DNA of 64,000 nt, from assembly GCF_000230835.1 (NCBI RefSeq), contig NZ_CM001240.1, positions 3,731,779 through 3,795,778 on the forward strand, in the 5' to 3' direction. The translations under genes and the position numbers were made by a program. The notes under the pieces are model-generated. The model had not been told where the DNA came from. It saw only the letters and a list, made by a program, of their open reading frames with translations, and searched no databases. Positions 48,217 through 58,685 of this stretch are shown here, one piece after another. Position 1 is the first letter of the stretch. Each line of letters opens with the position of its first letter. The DNA comes from Clostridium sp. DL-VIII (GTDB lineage: Bacteria; Bacillota; Clostridia; Clostridiales; Clostridiaceae).

Positions 48217-50142
48217 TTATTCTTGTACTGATTTCTTTAAGAAACCTAATATTATTGCCCCAACTACAGCTCCAGCAAGTATAGCTCCAAGATAAGCTAT
48301 TGGATTAGTTACAATTGCAATAACAAATATTCCACCATGAGGTGCTCTTAATGCACATCCAAATGCCATTGAAAGTGCACCTGCAACTGCTGAACCAATT
48401 ATACAAGATGGTAATACTCTTATTGGATCTGCTGCAGCAAAAGGTATTGCTCCTTCAGAAATAAACGAAAGTCCCATTATATAGTTTACAAGTCCAGCCT
48501 GTCTATCTTTTTCAGTAAACTTGCTTCTAAAGAATGTAGTACATAATGCAATTGCAAGTGGTGGAACCATACCGCCAGCCATAACAGCGGCCATTATATC
48601 AAAGTTTCCACTAGCAAGAGATGCTGTACCAAAAAGATAAGCTGCTTTATTAACTGGGCCTCCCATATCAACAGACATCATTCCGCCTAATACAATTCCT
48701 AAAAGAATCTTACTTGTTCCGTTCATTGAATTAAGTCCATTACTAATTGCTGTATTTATAACTCCCATAACTGGGTTGATGAATAGAATTATTACACCAA
48801 CTAAGAATATTCCAAGTAATGGATATAACAATACTGGTTTTATACCTTCTAAGCTACGAGGTAAATTTGCAAATAATTTCTTTAAACCAATAACTAAATA
48901 TCCTGCAATGAAACCTGCAAGTAATGCACCTAAGAAACCTGAGCTGACAGCTGGTACCTTTGGATCAAATGCACTGGCAAAAGTAACTCCTGCATTTGCT
49001 AAAGCTCCACCAACAAAACCTACAGCAAGACCTGGTCTATCTGCAATACTCATTGCTATAAATCCAGCTAGAACAGGTAGCATAAATCCAAATGCAGTTC
49101 CCCCAATATTCTTTAGTACAGCTGCAAGTGGTGTACCTGTACCAAAGGCACCAGGATTTGCAGGATTCCATGTGTCAAAAAGGAATGCAAGTGCTATAAG
49201 TATACCTCCGCCTATAACGAATGGTAACATATGTGATACACCATTCATAAGATGTTTGTAAATTTGACGCCCTACAGATTCATTTCCAATATCCATGTTT
49301 CCTTCATCACCTTTTCCATCATGATGATATACTGGCGCATTTCCACTGGTTGCTTCTTGTATTAAATCTTTGGCTTTATGGATTCCATTGGCAACTGTAG
49401 TATTAATGACTTTCTTACCATTAAATCTAGCCATTTCAACATTTTTATCTGCTGCAATAATTATGCATTCTGCATTTGCAATTTCTTCTTTAGTTAAAAC
49501 GTTTTTAGCTCCTCCAGAACCATTTGTCTCAACTTTTATAGAAACGCCTAATTCTTTTGCCTTAGTTTCTAAGCTCTCTGCAGCCATGTAAGTATGTGCG
49601 ATTCCTGTCGGACAAGCAGTTACTGCTAAAACTCTGTACCCATTGCTACTCATATTATTCTCTCCTTTCACTTCATTCGGGAACTTCTCCATTTCCTTTT
49701 TATCTATTAATTTAAGGAATTCATCTTTATTTGGACAATTTATTAAATTATTTCTAAATGCTTCATCCATTAATATGGTAGACAGCCTTGCTAAAACTTC
49801 TAAGTGTAAATTATCATTATTATCTGGTACTGCAATCATAAAGAAAAGGTTTGCAGGCTGGCCGTCTAAAGAATCATAATCGATGCCTTTTTTACAGATT
49901 GCTGCAGCAAGTGCTGCTTTCTTTACAGCTTTTGTTTTTCCATGTGGAATAGCAATTCCATCACCGATACCTGTTGTACTCAATTCTTCTCTTGCTAGTA
50001 TAGCTTTTTTATATTCTTCCTTGTTGTTTAAATTCCCTGTTTTATCCATTAAATCAACTAATTCATTAATACATTGCTCTTTTGTACTAGGATTAAAATC
50101 TAAATCTATTCCTTGTTTTTGTAATAAGTCTATGATTCTCAT
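48217..50142 (-). CDS. fruA: Fructose-specific PTS enzyme IIABC
   Basis: 641 residues from ATG 50142 after AAAGGAGG; the longer frame lacks support. Order: IIA domain (about 1-145) with phospho-His in IAIPHGKTKAV, IIB domain (about 165-260) with phospho-Cys in VTACPTGIAHTYMAAE, and IIC membrane domain (about 290-640) with eight or more helices and GGPVNKAAYLF and ISEGAIPFAA. It imports fructose and phosphorylates it at C1. Third gene after fruR and fruK, but separated by 242 bases from fruK, so a second promoter is possible. Confidence 0.96.
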   Translation of the reverse strand: MRIIDLLQKQGIDLDFNPSTKEQCINELVDLMDKTGNLNNKEEYKKAILAREELSTTGIGDGIAIPHGKTKAVKKAALAAAICKKGIDYDSLDGQPANLFFMIAVPDNNDNLHLEVLARLSTILMDEAFRNNLINCPNKDEFLKLIDKKEMEKFPNEVKGENNMSSNGYRVLAVTACPTGIAHTYMAAESLETKAKELGVSIKVETNGSGGAKNVLTKEEIANAECIIIAADKNVEMARFNGKKVINTTVANGIHKAKDLIQEATSGNAPVYHHDGKGDEGNMDIGNESVGRQIYKHLMNGVSHMLPFVIGGGILIALAFLFDTWNPANPGAFGTGTPLAAVLKNIGGTAFGFMLPVLAGFIAMSIADRPGLAVGFVGGALANAGVTFASAFDPKVPAVSSGFLGALLAGFIAGYLVIGLKKLFANLPRSLEGIKPVLLYPLLGIFLVGVIILFINPVMGVINTAISNGLNSMNGTSKILLGIVLGGMMSVDMGGPVNKAAYLFGTASLASGNFDIMAAVMAGGMVPPLAIALCTTFFRSKFTEKDRQAGLVNYIMGLSFISEGAIPFAAADPIRVLPSCIIGSAVAGALSMAFGCALRAPHGGIFVIAIVTNPIAYLGAILAGAVVGAIILGFLKKSVQE

Positions 50143-50384
50143 TATTAGTCCTCCTTTGGTAATATAAATATAATTTGATATAAAATCAGCCATTAACAAT
50201 TTTTTCAGTAATAATCATATATCTATGCTAAATGAAATTAAGTATAATATATGATTGAAATTAATATATGTAGTAATCAAGTTCACATTTAATTTTATAA
50301 TTTATCAATTAGTACTGTTTAAATAAATATTAGAATCGTTATTACAACATATATTAAATTAAAAATCATATAAGCATAAAGATT

Positions 50385-51287
50385 TTATATTTGTTTTAAT
50401 AAGGAATATACCTCGTCTTTTGTTGCAAGTTCTTCTGAAAATGCACTTGCACTTCCTGTTGCAATTCCCATTTTAAAAGCTTCGTAAATATCTTTATTTT
50501 TTAAATATCCACATAGGAAACCTGCTACCATTGAATCTCCTGCTCCAACTGAATTTTTTAATTTTCCCTTTGGCACAGCTTTCTTCATAGGTTCACCATT
50601 TTCAGGTAAGAGAATTGCTCCATCTCCTGCCATTGATATAAGAACATTTTTTGCTCCCATCTCTTGAAGCTTCTTACCGTATTTGATTATATCTTCATCA
50701 TTTTTTAATTCCACATTAAACATCTCAGCAAGCTCATGATGGTTTGGTTTAATTAAAAATGGCTTATATTTCAATACATTTAACAATAAATCCTTAGTTG
50801 CATCAACTATAAATTCGACTTCTTTATCTAATAAACTACTCATGATGTCTTCATAAATATCATCTGGAACACTATTAGGTATACTTCCTGATAATATTAA
50901 ATAATCACCTTTACCTAAATTTGAAAGCTTATCATATAATGCTTCTAAATCCTGCTTAGTAATTTGTGGCCCAGAACCATTTATTTCTGTTTCACCATCA
51001 CTTTTGAGTTTTACGTTAATTCTAGAAAAACCATTTCTTAATTTTATAAAATCACAATTTACACCATGACTTTTAATTTTTCTTAATATCTCATCACCAG
51101 TAAATCCTGCAATATATCCAAGGGCTGTATTTTCAATTCCTAGATTTTTAAGAACTATAGATACATTTATCCCTTTGCCGCCTGCATAAATCTTTTCTTC
51201 TTCAGTTCTATTTAAAAAATCAACCTTAAATGAATCGACCTTAACAATGTAATCTAAAGAAGGATTAAGAGTTATTGTGTTAATCAA
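50385..51287 (-). CDS. fruK: 1-phosphofructokinase
   Basis: 300 residues of the PfkB/ribokinase fold, phosphorylating fructose-1-phosphate to the 1,6-bisphosphate. Marks: TITLNPSLDYIV at the start, AGGKGINVSIVLKNLG (about 36-51), and the catalytic block KNSVGAGDSMVAGFLCGYL (about 245-263). Starts at ATG 51287, overlapping the fruR stop by 8 bases, so the two are translationally coupled. Cytosolic. Confidence 0.95.
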   Translation of the reverse strand: MINTITLNPSLDYIVKVDSFKVDFLNRTEEEKIYAGGKGINVSIVLKNLGIENTALGYIAGFTGDEILRKIKSHGVNCDFIKLRNGFSRINVKLKSDGETEINGSGPQITKQDLEALYDKLSNLGKGDYLILSGSIPNSVPDDIYEDIMSSLLDKEVEFIVDATKDLLLNVLKYKPFLIKPNHHELAEMFNVELKNDEDIIKYGKKLQEMGAKNVLISMAGDGAILLPENGEPMKKAVPKGKLKNSVGAGDSMVAGFLCGYLKNKDIYEAFKMGIATGSASAFSEELATKDEVYSLLKQI

Positions 51288-52035
51288 TCTTCATCACCTC
51301 TATTACTTTAGTATCATAATTAATGCTATTGTCACTTATTTTAGTTGTAATAAGTATTGAGTCTTTTATTGCTCCAAAAGTTATAAAACTAACCTTTTCC
51401 AATTTAGATTCATCTGCTAAAACAAATGATTCCTTGCACAATTTCATTGCTTGAGCTTTAACCATCGCTTCATTTACATCTGGTGTTGTATACCCACTTA
51501 AGTTACTTACACCATTTACGCCAAAGAAACCTTTTGAGAAATTATATTTCTTCAAATCTTCAACTACACTACTTCCAACAATTGCTTCGGTGAGAGCCTT
51601 CACTTCTCCACCTACAATGAAAGTTTTATATCCTCTTTCTAAAAGTTTTTTGGCATGAACAATTCCATTTGTTACAACTGTTAAGTCACTAGCTTCAATA
51701 AAATCAATAATCAACTCTGTAGTTGTACCTGCATCTAAATAAATCATATCACCTTCTTCGATTAGAGAAGCAGCGTATTTCGCTATTTCATATTTTTCAT
51801 CTACATTTAAAGATTGTCTTATATTAACCTTATAGTCATGCTTAGATGTACTTTCTCCAATTGCTATTGCACCACCATGAATTTTTTTCAAAAGACCTTC
51901 TCCATCAAGAGCATTCAAATCTCTTCTAATTGTAGATTCTGATGCATCCAGCAATTTAACTAAATCTGTTACGGATACTATTCCTTTTATTTTTAATTCT
52001 TGAAGAATGATATTAAACCTTTCCTCTGTAAACAT
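51280..52035 (-). CDS. fruR: DeoR family fructose operon regulator
   Basis: 251 residues from ATG 52035 after GAGGAGCG. N-terminal DeoR helix-turn-helix: MFTEERFNIILQEL, then VTDLVKLLDASESTIRRDLNALDGEGLLKKIHGGAI (about 20-55). The C-terminal effector domain has YLDAGTTTELIIDFIE, TNGIVHAK and DESKLEKVSFITFG, the standard DeoR sugar-phosphate fold. It likely represses fruRK(A) until fructose-1-phosphate accumulates. First gene of the operon. Confidence 0.92.
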   Translation of the reverse strand: MFTEERFNIILQELKIKGIVSVTDLVKLLDASESTIRRDLNALDGEGLLKKIHGGAIAIGESTSKHDYKVNIRQSLNVDEKYEIAKYAASLIEEGDMIYLDAGTTTELIIDFIEASDLTVVTNGIVHAKKLLERGYKTFIVGGEVKALTEAIVGSSVVEDLKKYNFSKGFFGVNGVSNLSGYTTPDVNEAMVKAQAMKLCKESFVLADESKLEKVSFITFGAIKDSILITTKISDNSINYDTKVIEVMKID

Positions 52036-52180
52036 TGTCATCGCTCCTCTATAATCATAATAACTCATCTCTTTTTAAAAATCAATCATTTTCTTTCAAA
52101 ATAAATCAAAATATTTCACTTTTATTGTTCTACATAACATTTTGTGATTTTTTTTGGATATTTATTGTTTGTTTTGATTA

Positions 52181-53029
52181 TTATAAATCATATAATTCCT
52201 TTAAAACCATTTCTAGTAGAACTCCTTCTTTAGTTGGATAATCATACTTACTACTTTCCTCTATACATCTCTCTACAAATTCGCATGATTTTTTTGCAGC
52301 CTTCCCTAAATCTATCCCCTTTAGTATCATGCCAATCAGTACAGCCGCAAATATGTCGCCTGTTCCAGGATAAGATTTTTCAAATCTATCTCGAATTAAT
52401 ACTTTAATTGAATCATCTTTTCCATTATAAATAGAAGTCCCGATTTTATTCTTATCCTTTACAGGAACACTGGTAATAACGATATTTTCACAGCCTAACT
52501 TATGTAACTTTCTAGAAATCATTAGCACTTCTTCTTCACTTACAGTATCCTTTATTATCTCTTCTCCTGATAAGAAACAAGCTTCTGTAAAATTAGGAGT
52601 GATTATCTTTGAATACTTTATTAAATCCTTTAGCTTTTCAGAATAGTCATTCTTAAAATTACTATAATATTTTCCGTTGTCTGCAAAAATCGGATCAAAT
52701 ATAATTAATGAATTATCTTCCTCTCTCATAGATTTTAGCAAGCTCAGTGTTTCATCTGCATTATCAATACTGCCTAAATAACCAATAAATATTCCTTGAA
52801 AATTCATATTTATCTCACTATAATGCTTGAAGGCTTTACCAATATACTCTTCTAATTTTACTATAGCTGGTACTCCAAAACCGCCTGTATGTGTTGTTAG
52901 TATCATGGTCGGTATAGGACAGACTTCTACTCCTAACGTAGATAAAACAGGAATTATATTAGTTAAAGCAGCTTTTCCAATACCACACATATCATGTATT
53001 GCTGCCACTCTTTTTATTGGCTTCTTCAT
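52181..53029 (-). CDS. pdxY: Pyridoxal/pyridoxamine kinase family protein
   Basis: 282 residues of the ribokinase-like PdxK/ThiD type. Typical PdxY features: AAIHDMCGIGKAALTNIIPVLSTLGVEVCPIPT near residue 10, VFDPIFADNGKYYS-type block (IFDPIFADNG, about 110), TPNFTEACFLSGE and the catalytic PGTGDIFAAVLIG (about 222). It probably phosphorylates B6 vitamers; HMP kinase activity cannot be excluded, so the symbol is provisional. Starts at ATG 53029 after AGGAGG. Downstream is fruR after 145 bases; it is probably its own unit. Confidence 0.85.
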   Translation of the reverse strand: MKKPIKRVAAIHDMCGIGKAALTNIIPVLSTLGVEVCPIPTMILTTHTGGFGVPAIVKLEEYIGKAFKHYSEINMNFQGIFIGYLGSIDNADETLSLLKSMREEDNSLIIFDPIFADNGKYYSNFKNDYSEKLKDLIKYSKIITPNFTEACFLSGEEIIKDTVSEEEVLMISRKLHKLGCENIVITSVPVKDKNKIGTSIYNGKDDSIKVLIRDRFEKSYPGTGDIFAAVLIGMILKGIDLGKAAKKSCEFVERCIEESSKYDYPTKEGVLLEMVLKELYDL

Positions 53030-53234
53030 ATATATCCTCCTTGTATAATCTAGCTTTTTTGCTCAAATCAATCATATTCATTCAAATAAGTTCATAAAAT
53101 TTATTAAAATACATTTTACTTACTAAAATATTATAAACTTATTGCTTTAATCAATCAAATAATTCCAAAGACAGTTATATTTTTTAGAAATAATTTTCAT
53201 TTGAATAATCACTAATATTTATTTCAATTAAAAT

Positions 53235-53272
53235 AAAAAGCAAGCAGAGTTTTTTAGCTCTACTTGCTTTTT
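53235..53272 (-). terminator. Terminator after uxaA
   Basis: AAAAAGCAAGCAGAG (53235-53249) pairs with CTCTACTTGCTTTTT (53258-53272), 15 bp with one mismatch. It lies about 110 bases past the uxaA stop and ends the hexuronate cluster. Confidence 0.8.
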
Positions 53273-53337
53273 ATTTATTTTATAAAACTTTTATAATATA
53301 TATTGCAATATTAATCTGTAAGGATTTTAACTCTAAC

Positions 53338-53366
53338 TGTCAATTGTACTTTGTACATTGGCAATT
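53338..53366. repeat. Copy of a short dispersed intergenic repeat
   Basis: TTGTACATTGGCAATT at 53351-53366, preceded by TGTCAATTGTAC, so locally palindromic. A near-identical copy lies at 56535-56550. I remember repeats of this kind from clostridial intergenic DNA; both lie at gene borders in the hexuronate cluster. Confidence 0.45.
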
Positions 53367-53379
53367 GCAATATATTATA

Positions 53380-54867
53380 CTATAATGTCACACCTTGCTT
53401 TAAGATTGAGATTTCTTTAAACTTATTAATTTCATTATTTACTAGTTTTCCACCAGCAACTTCAATTATGTAGTTTAATAATTCTTCAGTTACATCATTT
53501 AAGTTTTTATCTTCTACTAAACATCCAGCATTAAAATCCATCCAATGTGGTTTTAATTTAAATAAAGGTGAATTAGTAGCTATTTTTATAGTTGGAACAA
53601 AAGTTCCAAATGGAGTTCCTCTTCCTGTTGTAAATAATACAACATGACACCCTGCTGCTGCAAGTGCAGATGCTGCAACTAAGTCATTACCTGGTCCACT
53701 TAATAAATTCAATCCATTTACTTTTAGTGTTTCTCCATATTTAAGTACATCTACAACTGTAGCATTACCAGATTTTTGAGTACATCCAAGAGATTTATCT
53801 TCTAGTGTTGTTATACCACCAGCTTTATTTCCTGGAGATGGATTTTCATATATAGGTTGATTATAAGACATAAAATATTCTTTAAAATCGTTTATTAAAT
53901 GTACAGTTTTATCAAAAACTTCGCCATTCTTAGCTCTATTCATTAAAATTGTTTCTGCGCCAAACATTTCAGGAACTTCAGTAAGAATTGTAGTTCCTCC
54001 TTGAGATACTAAGAAGTCTGAAAAACTACCTACAAGCGGATTTGCAGTTATTCCTGATAAACCATCTGAACCGCCACATTTTAAACCAACTTTTAATTTT
54101 GATAAAGGAATAGCTACTCTTTTATCATTCTTCATATTTTCATAAAGATCTTTTAAGATTTTAGATCCCTCTTCGATTTCATCAGAAACTTCTTGAGCTA
54201 CTAAAAATTTAATTCTATTCTTATCATAATCTCCTAGAGACTCAATAAAATCTTTCATGGTATTATTTTCACAACCAAGTCCAAGAACTAATACTCCTCC
54301 TGCATTTGGATGTTTAGCTAAATTTCCAAGCATAGTTCTTGTATTAACGTGATCATCTCCAAGTTGAGAACATCCATAATTATGCTTAAAAACTTCAAGT
54401 CCATCAATACCTACAGGATTTACTTCTTGCTTGAATTTTTCAAGTATTCTTTCACCAATACCATTTACACAGCCAACAGTTGGTACAACCCAAAGTTCAT
54501 TTCTGATTCCTACATTTCCATTTTCTCTTTCATAACCTTGAAAAGTAAGTTTTTTATCTGATGCTGGAATTTCCACTAAATCCTGCTCAAAAGTATATTC
54601 TTTTATTCCATTTAAATTTGTTTTTATGTTATGAGTGTGAACCCAGTCACCAGCTCCAATATTCTTTAATGCATGACCTATTGGATATCCATACTTAATT
54701 ACATTTTCATCAGCTCTAATATCAACTATCGCAATTTTATGTCCTCTTTTAACGTCTTCTTTTATTTCAACTTTCTTATTGTCTACTTCTATAGTTTTAC
54801 CCTTATCTAAGTCTGTAAGTGCAACGACTACATTATCTTTTTCATTGATTTTTATAAACTCTTTCAT
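53380..54867 (-). CDS. uxaA: Altronate dehydratase
   Basis: 495 residues of the UxaA family, dehydrating altronate to 2-keto-3-deoxygluconate, an Fe(II)-dependent reaction. The N-terminal SAF domain (about 1-95, with IKYGYPIGHALKNIGAGDWVHTHNIKTN) is followed by the catalytic part: VPTVGCVNGIGERI, HNYGCSQLGDDHVNTR, GLGCENNTMK and LKCGGSDGLSGITANP. Conserved Cys and His residues support activity. Starts at ATG 54867. Last gene of the hexuronate cluster; a hairpin at 54923-54963 separates it from uxaB. Confidence 0.95.
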   Translation of the reverse strand: MKEFIKINEKDNVVVALTDLDKGKTIEVDNKKVEIKEDVKRGHKIAIVDIRADENVIKYGYPIGHALKNIGAGDWVHTHNIKTNLNGIKEYTFEQDLVEIPASDKKLTFQGYERENGNVGIRNELWVVPTVGCVNGIGERILEKFKQEVNPVGIDGLEVFKHNYGCSQLGDDHVNTRTMLGNLAKHPNAGGVLVLGLGCENNTMKDFIESLGDYDKNRIKFLVAQEVSDEIEEGSKILKDLYENMKNDKRVAIPLSKLKVGLKCGGSDGLSGITANPLVGSFSDFLVSQGGTTILTEVPEMFGAETILMNRAKNGEVFDKTVHLINDFKEYFMSYNQPIYENPSPGNKAGGITTLEDKSLGCTQKSGNATVVDVLKYGETLKVNGLNLLSGPGNDLVAASALAAAGCHVVLFTTGRGTPFGTFVPTIKIATNSPLFKLKPHWMDFNAGCLVEDKNLNDVTEELLNYIIEVAGGKLVNNEINKFKEISILKQGVTL

Positions 54868-54922
54868 ATCTATTCCCTACTTCCATTCATAATTGTTATA
54901 ATTAACAATAAACTTATTATAG

Positions 54923-54963
54923 TTTCTATGCAATTTTAAAGTAAACTCAAAATTGCATAGAAA
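54923..54963 (-). repeat. Intercistronic 15-bp hairpin between uxaB and uxaA
   Basis: TTTCTATGCAATTTT (54923-54937) pairs exactly with 54949-54963 around 11 bases. On the minus strand there is no T-run after it, so it may stabilise or process the transcript, or weakly terminate it. Confidence 0.5.
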
Positions 54964-54996
54964 ATTAACTTAAAGTTTAATTATTAGTTTGGAATA

Positions 54997-56445
54997 TTAA
55001 AGAACTTCTTTAACAGCTTCTTTCATACCTGCTTTTTCAATTATTGCTAGGTATTCAGTAACCTTGTCTGTTAAACCTGCTATTTTATTTAAATCACTTC
55101 CCCAGTTCTTTTCGTATGCAAGTACTGTTGTAACAACTTTCTTTAGGCCTTCAGTGCTTCCATCATAATTTGCCCATACGTTTTTGTATAATTCTAGGAT
55201 ATCTTCATCATCTGAAAGGTTAATATCTTCTGTTCCTCTTTTTCCTTTATAGAATTCAATTAAAGCTGCAAGCGAGAATACTAATTTCTTAGGAAGTTCT
55301 CCTTTTCTCTTTAAATATTCTGTTAAACTTGGTAAATCTCTTGTTTTATATTTAGACATTGAATTTAATGCAATACTCATTAAGTAGTGTTTTACATATG
55401 GATTTTGGAATCTTTCAATTATTGCATCTGCAAATTCTACTAATTCTTCATGAGGTAAATCTAGTGTTGGAATTATTTCATCGTAGATTACTTCATGTAC
55501 GTATTTTCCGATTACTTCGTGATCTACTGATTCTCCCACTGTATCTAATCCATAAAGATATGCTACTGGTACCATTGCTGTATGTGGCCCATTTAATATT
55601 CTTACTTTTCTAGTTCTATAAGGTGTCATATCATCAACAACTTTGATATTTAATCCTGCTTTTTCTATTGGTAATTCATTTTTTATTGATTGTGGTCCTT
55701 CAATTACCCATAAGTGGAATACTTCACCCACATCAACTAGATTATCATCATATCCTAATTCTGCTCTTACTTCATCTATTGTATCTCTTGGATATCCTGG
55801 TACAATTCTATCTACCAAGCTGCAGCAGAATGTGTTAGCTTCATTTATCCAATTAGCGAAGTCTTGTCCTAAACTCCAAACTTCAACATATTTTAATACT
55901 ATTTCTCTTAGCTTCTCACCGTTTCTATCGATAAGTTCACATGGTATTATTATTAAACCTTTATCATTAGCCCCATTAAAAGCTTTAAATCTATTATATA
56001 AAAGAGCTGTTAACTTACCTGGATAGCTTTTTTGGCATCCACCTTCAAGTTTATCGTTTTCTTCAAAAGCTATTCCTGCTTCTGTAGTATTTGATACTAT
56101 AAATCTTAATTCTGGATTTTCTCCAACCTTTAAATATTCATCATAGTTTGAATATGGGTTAATACCTCTGCTTATACTGTTAATTACCTTATGAGTTTTT
56201 GATGCTTTACCATTTTGCATTCCTTGAAGATAAAGTGTATATAACCCGTCTTGGTCATTTAACATATCAACTAAACCATTTTCTAAAGGTTGAACAACAA
56301 CCACACTACCATTAAAATCTGCTTCATCGTTCATTTTATCTATTTGCCAATCAACAAAGGCTCTTAGAAAGTTACCTTCTCCAAATTGTAATACCTTCTC
56401 AGGATAAGTTTTAAATTCTTTGTATGTTTCCTTACTTAATTTCAT
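54997..56445 (-). CDS. uxaB: Tagaturonate reductase, copy 1
   Basis: 482 residues from ATG 56445, seven bases after GGAGGAG. Long-chain mannitol-dehydrogenase family: N-terminal NAD block with [22 protein letters not shown] (about 16-37), [44 protein letters not shown] (Lys preceding, about 290) and the C-terminal helical domain. It reduces tagaturonate to altronate with NADH. A second copy at 60848-62296 is roughly three-quarters identical by eye. About 345 bases separate it from kdgK upstream, so it may have its own promoter; uxaA follows 130 bases downstream. Confidence 0.93.
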   Translation of the reverse strand: MKLSKETYKEFKTYPEKVLQFGEGNFLRAFVDWQIDKMNDEADFNGSVVVVQPLENGLVDMLNDQDGLYTLYLQGMQNGKASKTHKVINSISRGINPYSNYDEYLKVGENPELRFIVSNTTEAGIAFEENDKLEGGCQKSYPGKLTALLYNRFKAFNGANDKGLIIIPCELIDRNGEKLREIVLKYVEVWSLGQDFANWINEANTFCCSLVDRIVPGYPRDTIDEVRAELGYDDNLVDVGEVFHLWVIEGPQSIKNELPIEKAGLNIKVVDDMTPYRTRKVRILNGPHTAMVPVAYLYGLDTVGESVDHEVIGKYVHEVIYDEIIPTLDLPHEELVEFADAIIERFQNPYVKHYLMSIALNSMSKYKTRDLPSLTEYLKRKGELPKKLVFSLAALIEFYKGKRGTEDINLSDDEDILELYKNVWANYDGSTEGLKKVVTTVLAYEKNWGSDLNKIAGLTDKVTEYLAIIEKAGMKEAVKEVL

Positions 56446-56790
56446 TGTTTCTCCTCCAAACTTATAATGTTCATGTAAAGTTAATTTTAATTTCAATAGA
56501 CAATTCACAATGCAAAATATTTCTTCATTAGATATTGTACATTGTCAATTATTTATTGAATTTTCTGACAAAAGTAATTTCTAGAATAGTTAAAAATAAA
56601 ACTAAAATATAATTTATCTACTTCGTTAATTTATACTTAGAGATAGGATATACTTAACTTAATCTATAATCTATATTTAATGAATCATTCTTAACTATTC
56701 TCATATAATTACCAATTATTAAATTTATTTTCTTTCTAGTTATCACACCTTTCTTCTATTCTAGTTAGTTATAAGATTTATATTAATATA
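56446..56790. other. Gap between kdgK and uxaB copy 1
   Basis: Contains a second copy of the dispersed repeat, TTGTACATTGTCAATT at 56535-56550, with an imperfect inverted partner GACAATTCACAATGC at 56502-56516. The rest is AT-rich. I see no gene and no copy of the LacI-type operator. Confidence 0.45.
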
Positions 56791-57741
56791 TTATCTTTCG
56801 ATTCCCTGTTTCTTACCTATAAACTCTAACAGCTGCTCATAATATGGATATCCTTCCATATCTCCTTGTACTAAAGTCGCCATTGCGCCAACGCCATTAG
56901 CATATTCACCAATTTCTTTTAACGATAAATTATCTAAGTATCCAGATATAAATCCTGCTGCAAAGCCATCGCCTGCTCCAGCCGTATCTTGGATTAAATC
57001 TGAAACATTATATCCAGATACTTTAACTCCTTCTTTTTTATCCTTAATGTAACAACCTTCTGCACCTAACTTAACTACTACAATTTTAGCTTCTTTTCCT
57101 AGGAAGTAATCACATATTTCATCCTTATCAGTTAATCCTAAAAGAAGCTCTCCCTCATCTAAACCAGGCATTACAATATCAGCTTTACTTAATATATCTA
57201 CTAAAATTTTTCTAGCTTCATCAATAGTCCATAATTTTAATCTTATATTTGGATCAAAAGATACTAATACATTATTTGCTTTTGCAATTTCAATCGCTTT
57301 ATATACTGCCTTTCTGCAGCTTTCTGACAATGCTGGAGTTATTCCTGTTAAATGCAGTATTTTTGCTTGTTTTATATATTCTTCATCAATGTCTTCTTCT
57401 GAAAGATTGCTTGCTGCAGAATTCTTTCTATAGTAATAAACATTAGGATTACTTCTTTGATAACGCTCTTTAAAAAGCAGACCCGTTGGGTTTCCTTTAT
57501 CAAATATTACTCTTGATGTATCTACCCCTTCAGCTTTGATGGCACTAATGACAAATCGTCCAAACTCATCATCTGAAACTCTTGAAAACCAGCCTACACT
57601 GTGATTTAATTTAGCCACAGCAGAAGCAAAATTCGATTCTGCTCCACCAAGTGATTTATTAAAAGTATGCACATGTCTTAATGGCCCATTATTATTAGGA
57701 CTAAATACCACCATTGATTCGCCAAAAGTTACAACATCCAT
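56791..57741 (-). CDS. kdgK: 2-keto-3-deoxygluconate kinase
   Basis: 316 residues from ATG 57741; AAGGAG lies inside the last codons of kdgA, so the genes are coupled. PfkB/ribokinase fold: VTFGESMVVFSPNNNGP at the start, SLGGAESNFASAVAKLN (about 32-48), LVSFDPNIRLKLW-type block (VSFDPNIRLKLW, about 165), and catalytic DTAGAGDGFAAGFISGYL (about 252-269). It phosphorylates KDG to KDPG. Context with kdgA and uxaA supports the KDG assignment over other sugars. Confidence 0.93.
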   Translation of the reverse strand: MDVVTFGESMVVFSPNNNGPLRHVHTFNKSLGGAESNFASAVAKLNHSVGWFSRVSDDEFGRFVISAIKAEGVDTSRVIFDKGNPTGLLFKERYQRSNPNVYYYRKNSAASNLSEEDIDEEYIKQAKILHLTGITPALSESCRKAVYKAIEIAKANNVLVSFDPNIRLKLWTIDEARKILVDILSKADIVMPGLDEGELLLGLTDKDEICDYFLGKEAKIVVVKLGAEGCYIKDKKEGVKVSGYNVSDLIQDTAGAGDGFAAGFISGYLDNLSLKEIGEYANGVGAMATLVQGDMEGYPYYEQLLEFIGKKQGIER

Positions 57742-57742
57742 A

Positions 57743-58390
57743 CTATTTTTTCTCCTTAGCCTTTCTATAAGCATCAACAAATTCTTTAGCTGTTTTTTCA
57801 ACTAAATCATAATCTCCTGTTTTAGCACCCTTAGTTAAATCTCCACCTGTTCCAACTACTGCAGCACCTGCTTCAACCCATTCATGTAAATTAGCTACTG
57901 TTACTCCACCTGTTGGCATGAAATCTCCTTGAGGAAGAGGTCCTTTAAACGATTTAATGACTGATGGTCCATACAGATTAGCTGGGAATACTTTAACCAC
58001 ATCAACACCATATTCCATAGCAGTAATCGCATCTTTTACAGTCATTACACCAGGCATAACTAATACTTTATATCTATTACAAAGCTTTAATGTATCTATA
58101 TCTAAACTTGGACTTACAATAAATTGTGCTCCAGCTAAAATGCATGCTCTTGCTGTTTCAGTATCTAAAACTGTTCCAGCTCCAACTATCACATTTGTTC
58201 CTTTGTATTTCTCAGCTACTTCTTTAATTACATCTATTGGATTTGGAACTGTCATTGTAAGTTCCATAACCTTTATTCCACCTTTTGAAACTGCATCCAC
58301 AATTTTTAAAGCTTCTTCTTTAGAGTCACCTCTAACTACTGCTACAACTCCAGCTTCTTTTATATTTCTTAATACTTCTTCTCTTCTCAT
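57743..58390 (-). CDS. kdgA: KDPG aldolase (2-keto-3-deoxy-6-phosphogluconate aldolase)
   Basis: 215 residues, a class I aldolase splitting KDPG to pyruvate and glyceraldehyde-3-phosphate. Schiff-base Lys in VDVVKVFPANLYG (about 130), catalytic Glu in VMELTMTVPNP (about 42), phosphate site MPTGGVTVANL and the GAGTV loop. Starts at ATG 58390 after TGAGGTG. First gene after the promoter and operator array at 58686-58807, with an unusually long leader of about 365 bases. Also known as eda. Confidence 0.95.
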   Translation of the reverse strand: MRREEVLRNIKEAGVVAVVRGDSKEEALKIVDAVSKGGIKVMELTMTVPNPIDVIKEVAEKYKGTNVIVGAGTVLDTETARACILAGAQFIVSPSLDIDTLKLCNRYKVLVMPGVMTVKDAITAMEYGVDVVKVFPANLYGPSVIKSFKGPLPQGDFMPTGGVTVANLHEWVEAGAAVVGTGGDLTKGAKTGDYDLVEKTAKEFVDAYRKAKEKK

Positions 58391-58482
58391 TTTAGCACCT
58401 CAAATTCTATTTATAATTTAATATATATGTTAAGCAATTATTAATTTCTAATTCATATTAATTAAAAGTATTTTATTTAAAT

Positions 58483-58608
58483 ACACAGTTCTCAAAATGG
58501 TTAACTTAAAATGTTAATAATTTATAGTATGAAAAATATGTGTTTGAAGAAATTCAACATTACCTTAGTATACGTTTGGTTGTTTTTAATTTTGCTTGAG
58601 AACTGTGT
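58483..58608. repeat. 13-bp inverted repeat enclosing about 100 bases of the kdgA leader
   Basis: ACACAGTTCTCAA (58483-58495) and TTGAGAACTGTGT (58596-58608) could fold into a long-range stem in the kdgA leader, or be the ends of a 126-base MITE-like insertion. No target duplication is evident. Confidence 0.5.
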
Positions 58609-58685
58609 TTTATATATTAAATAAGTTAATTTATAACAACTTATTTACATATCAAAATATTATAATCATCAAATCATTGTTCTTA

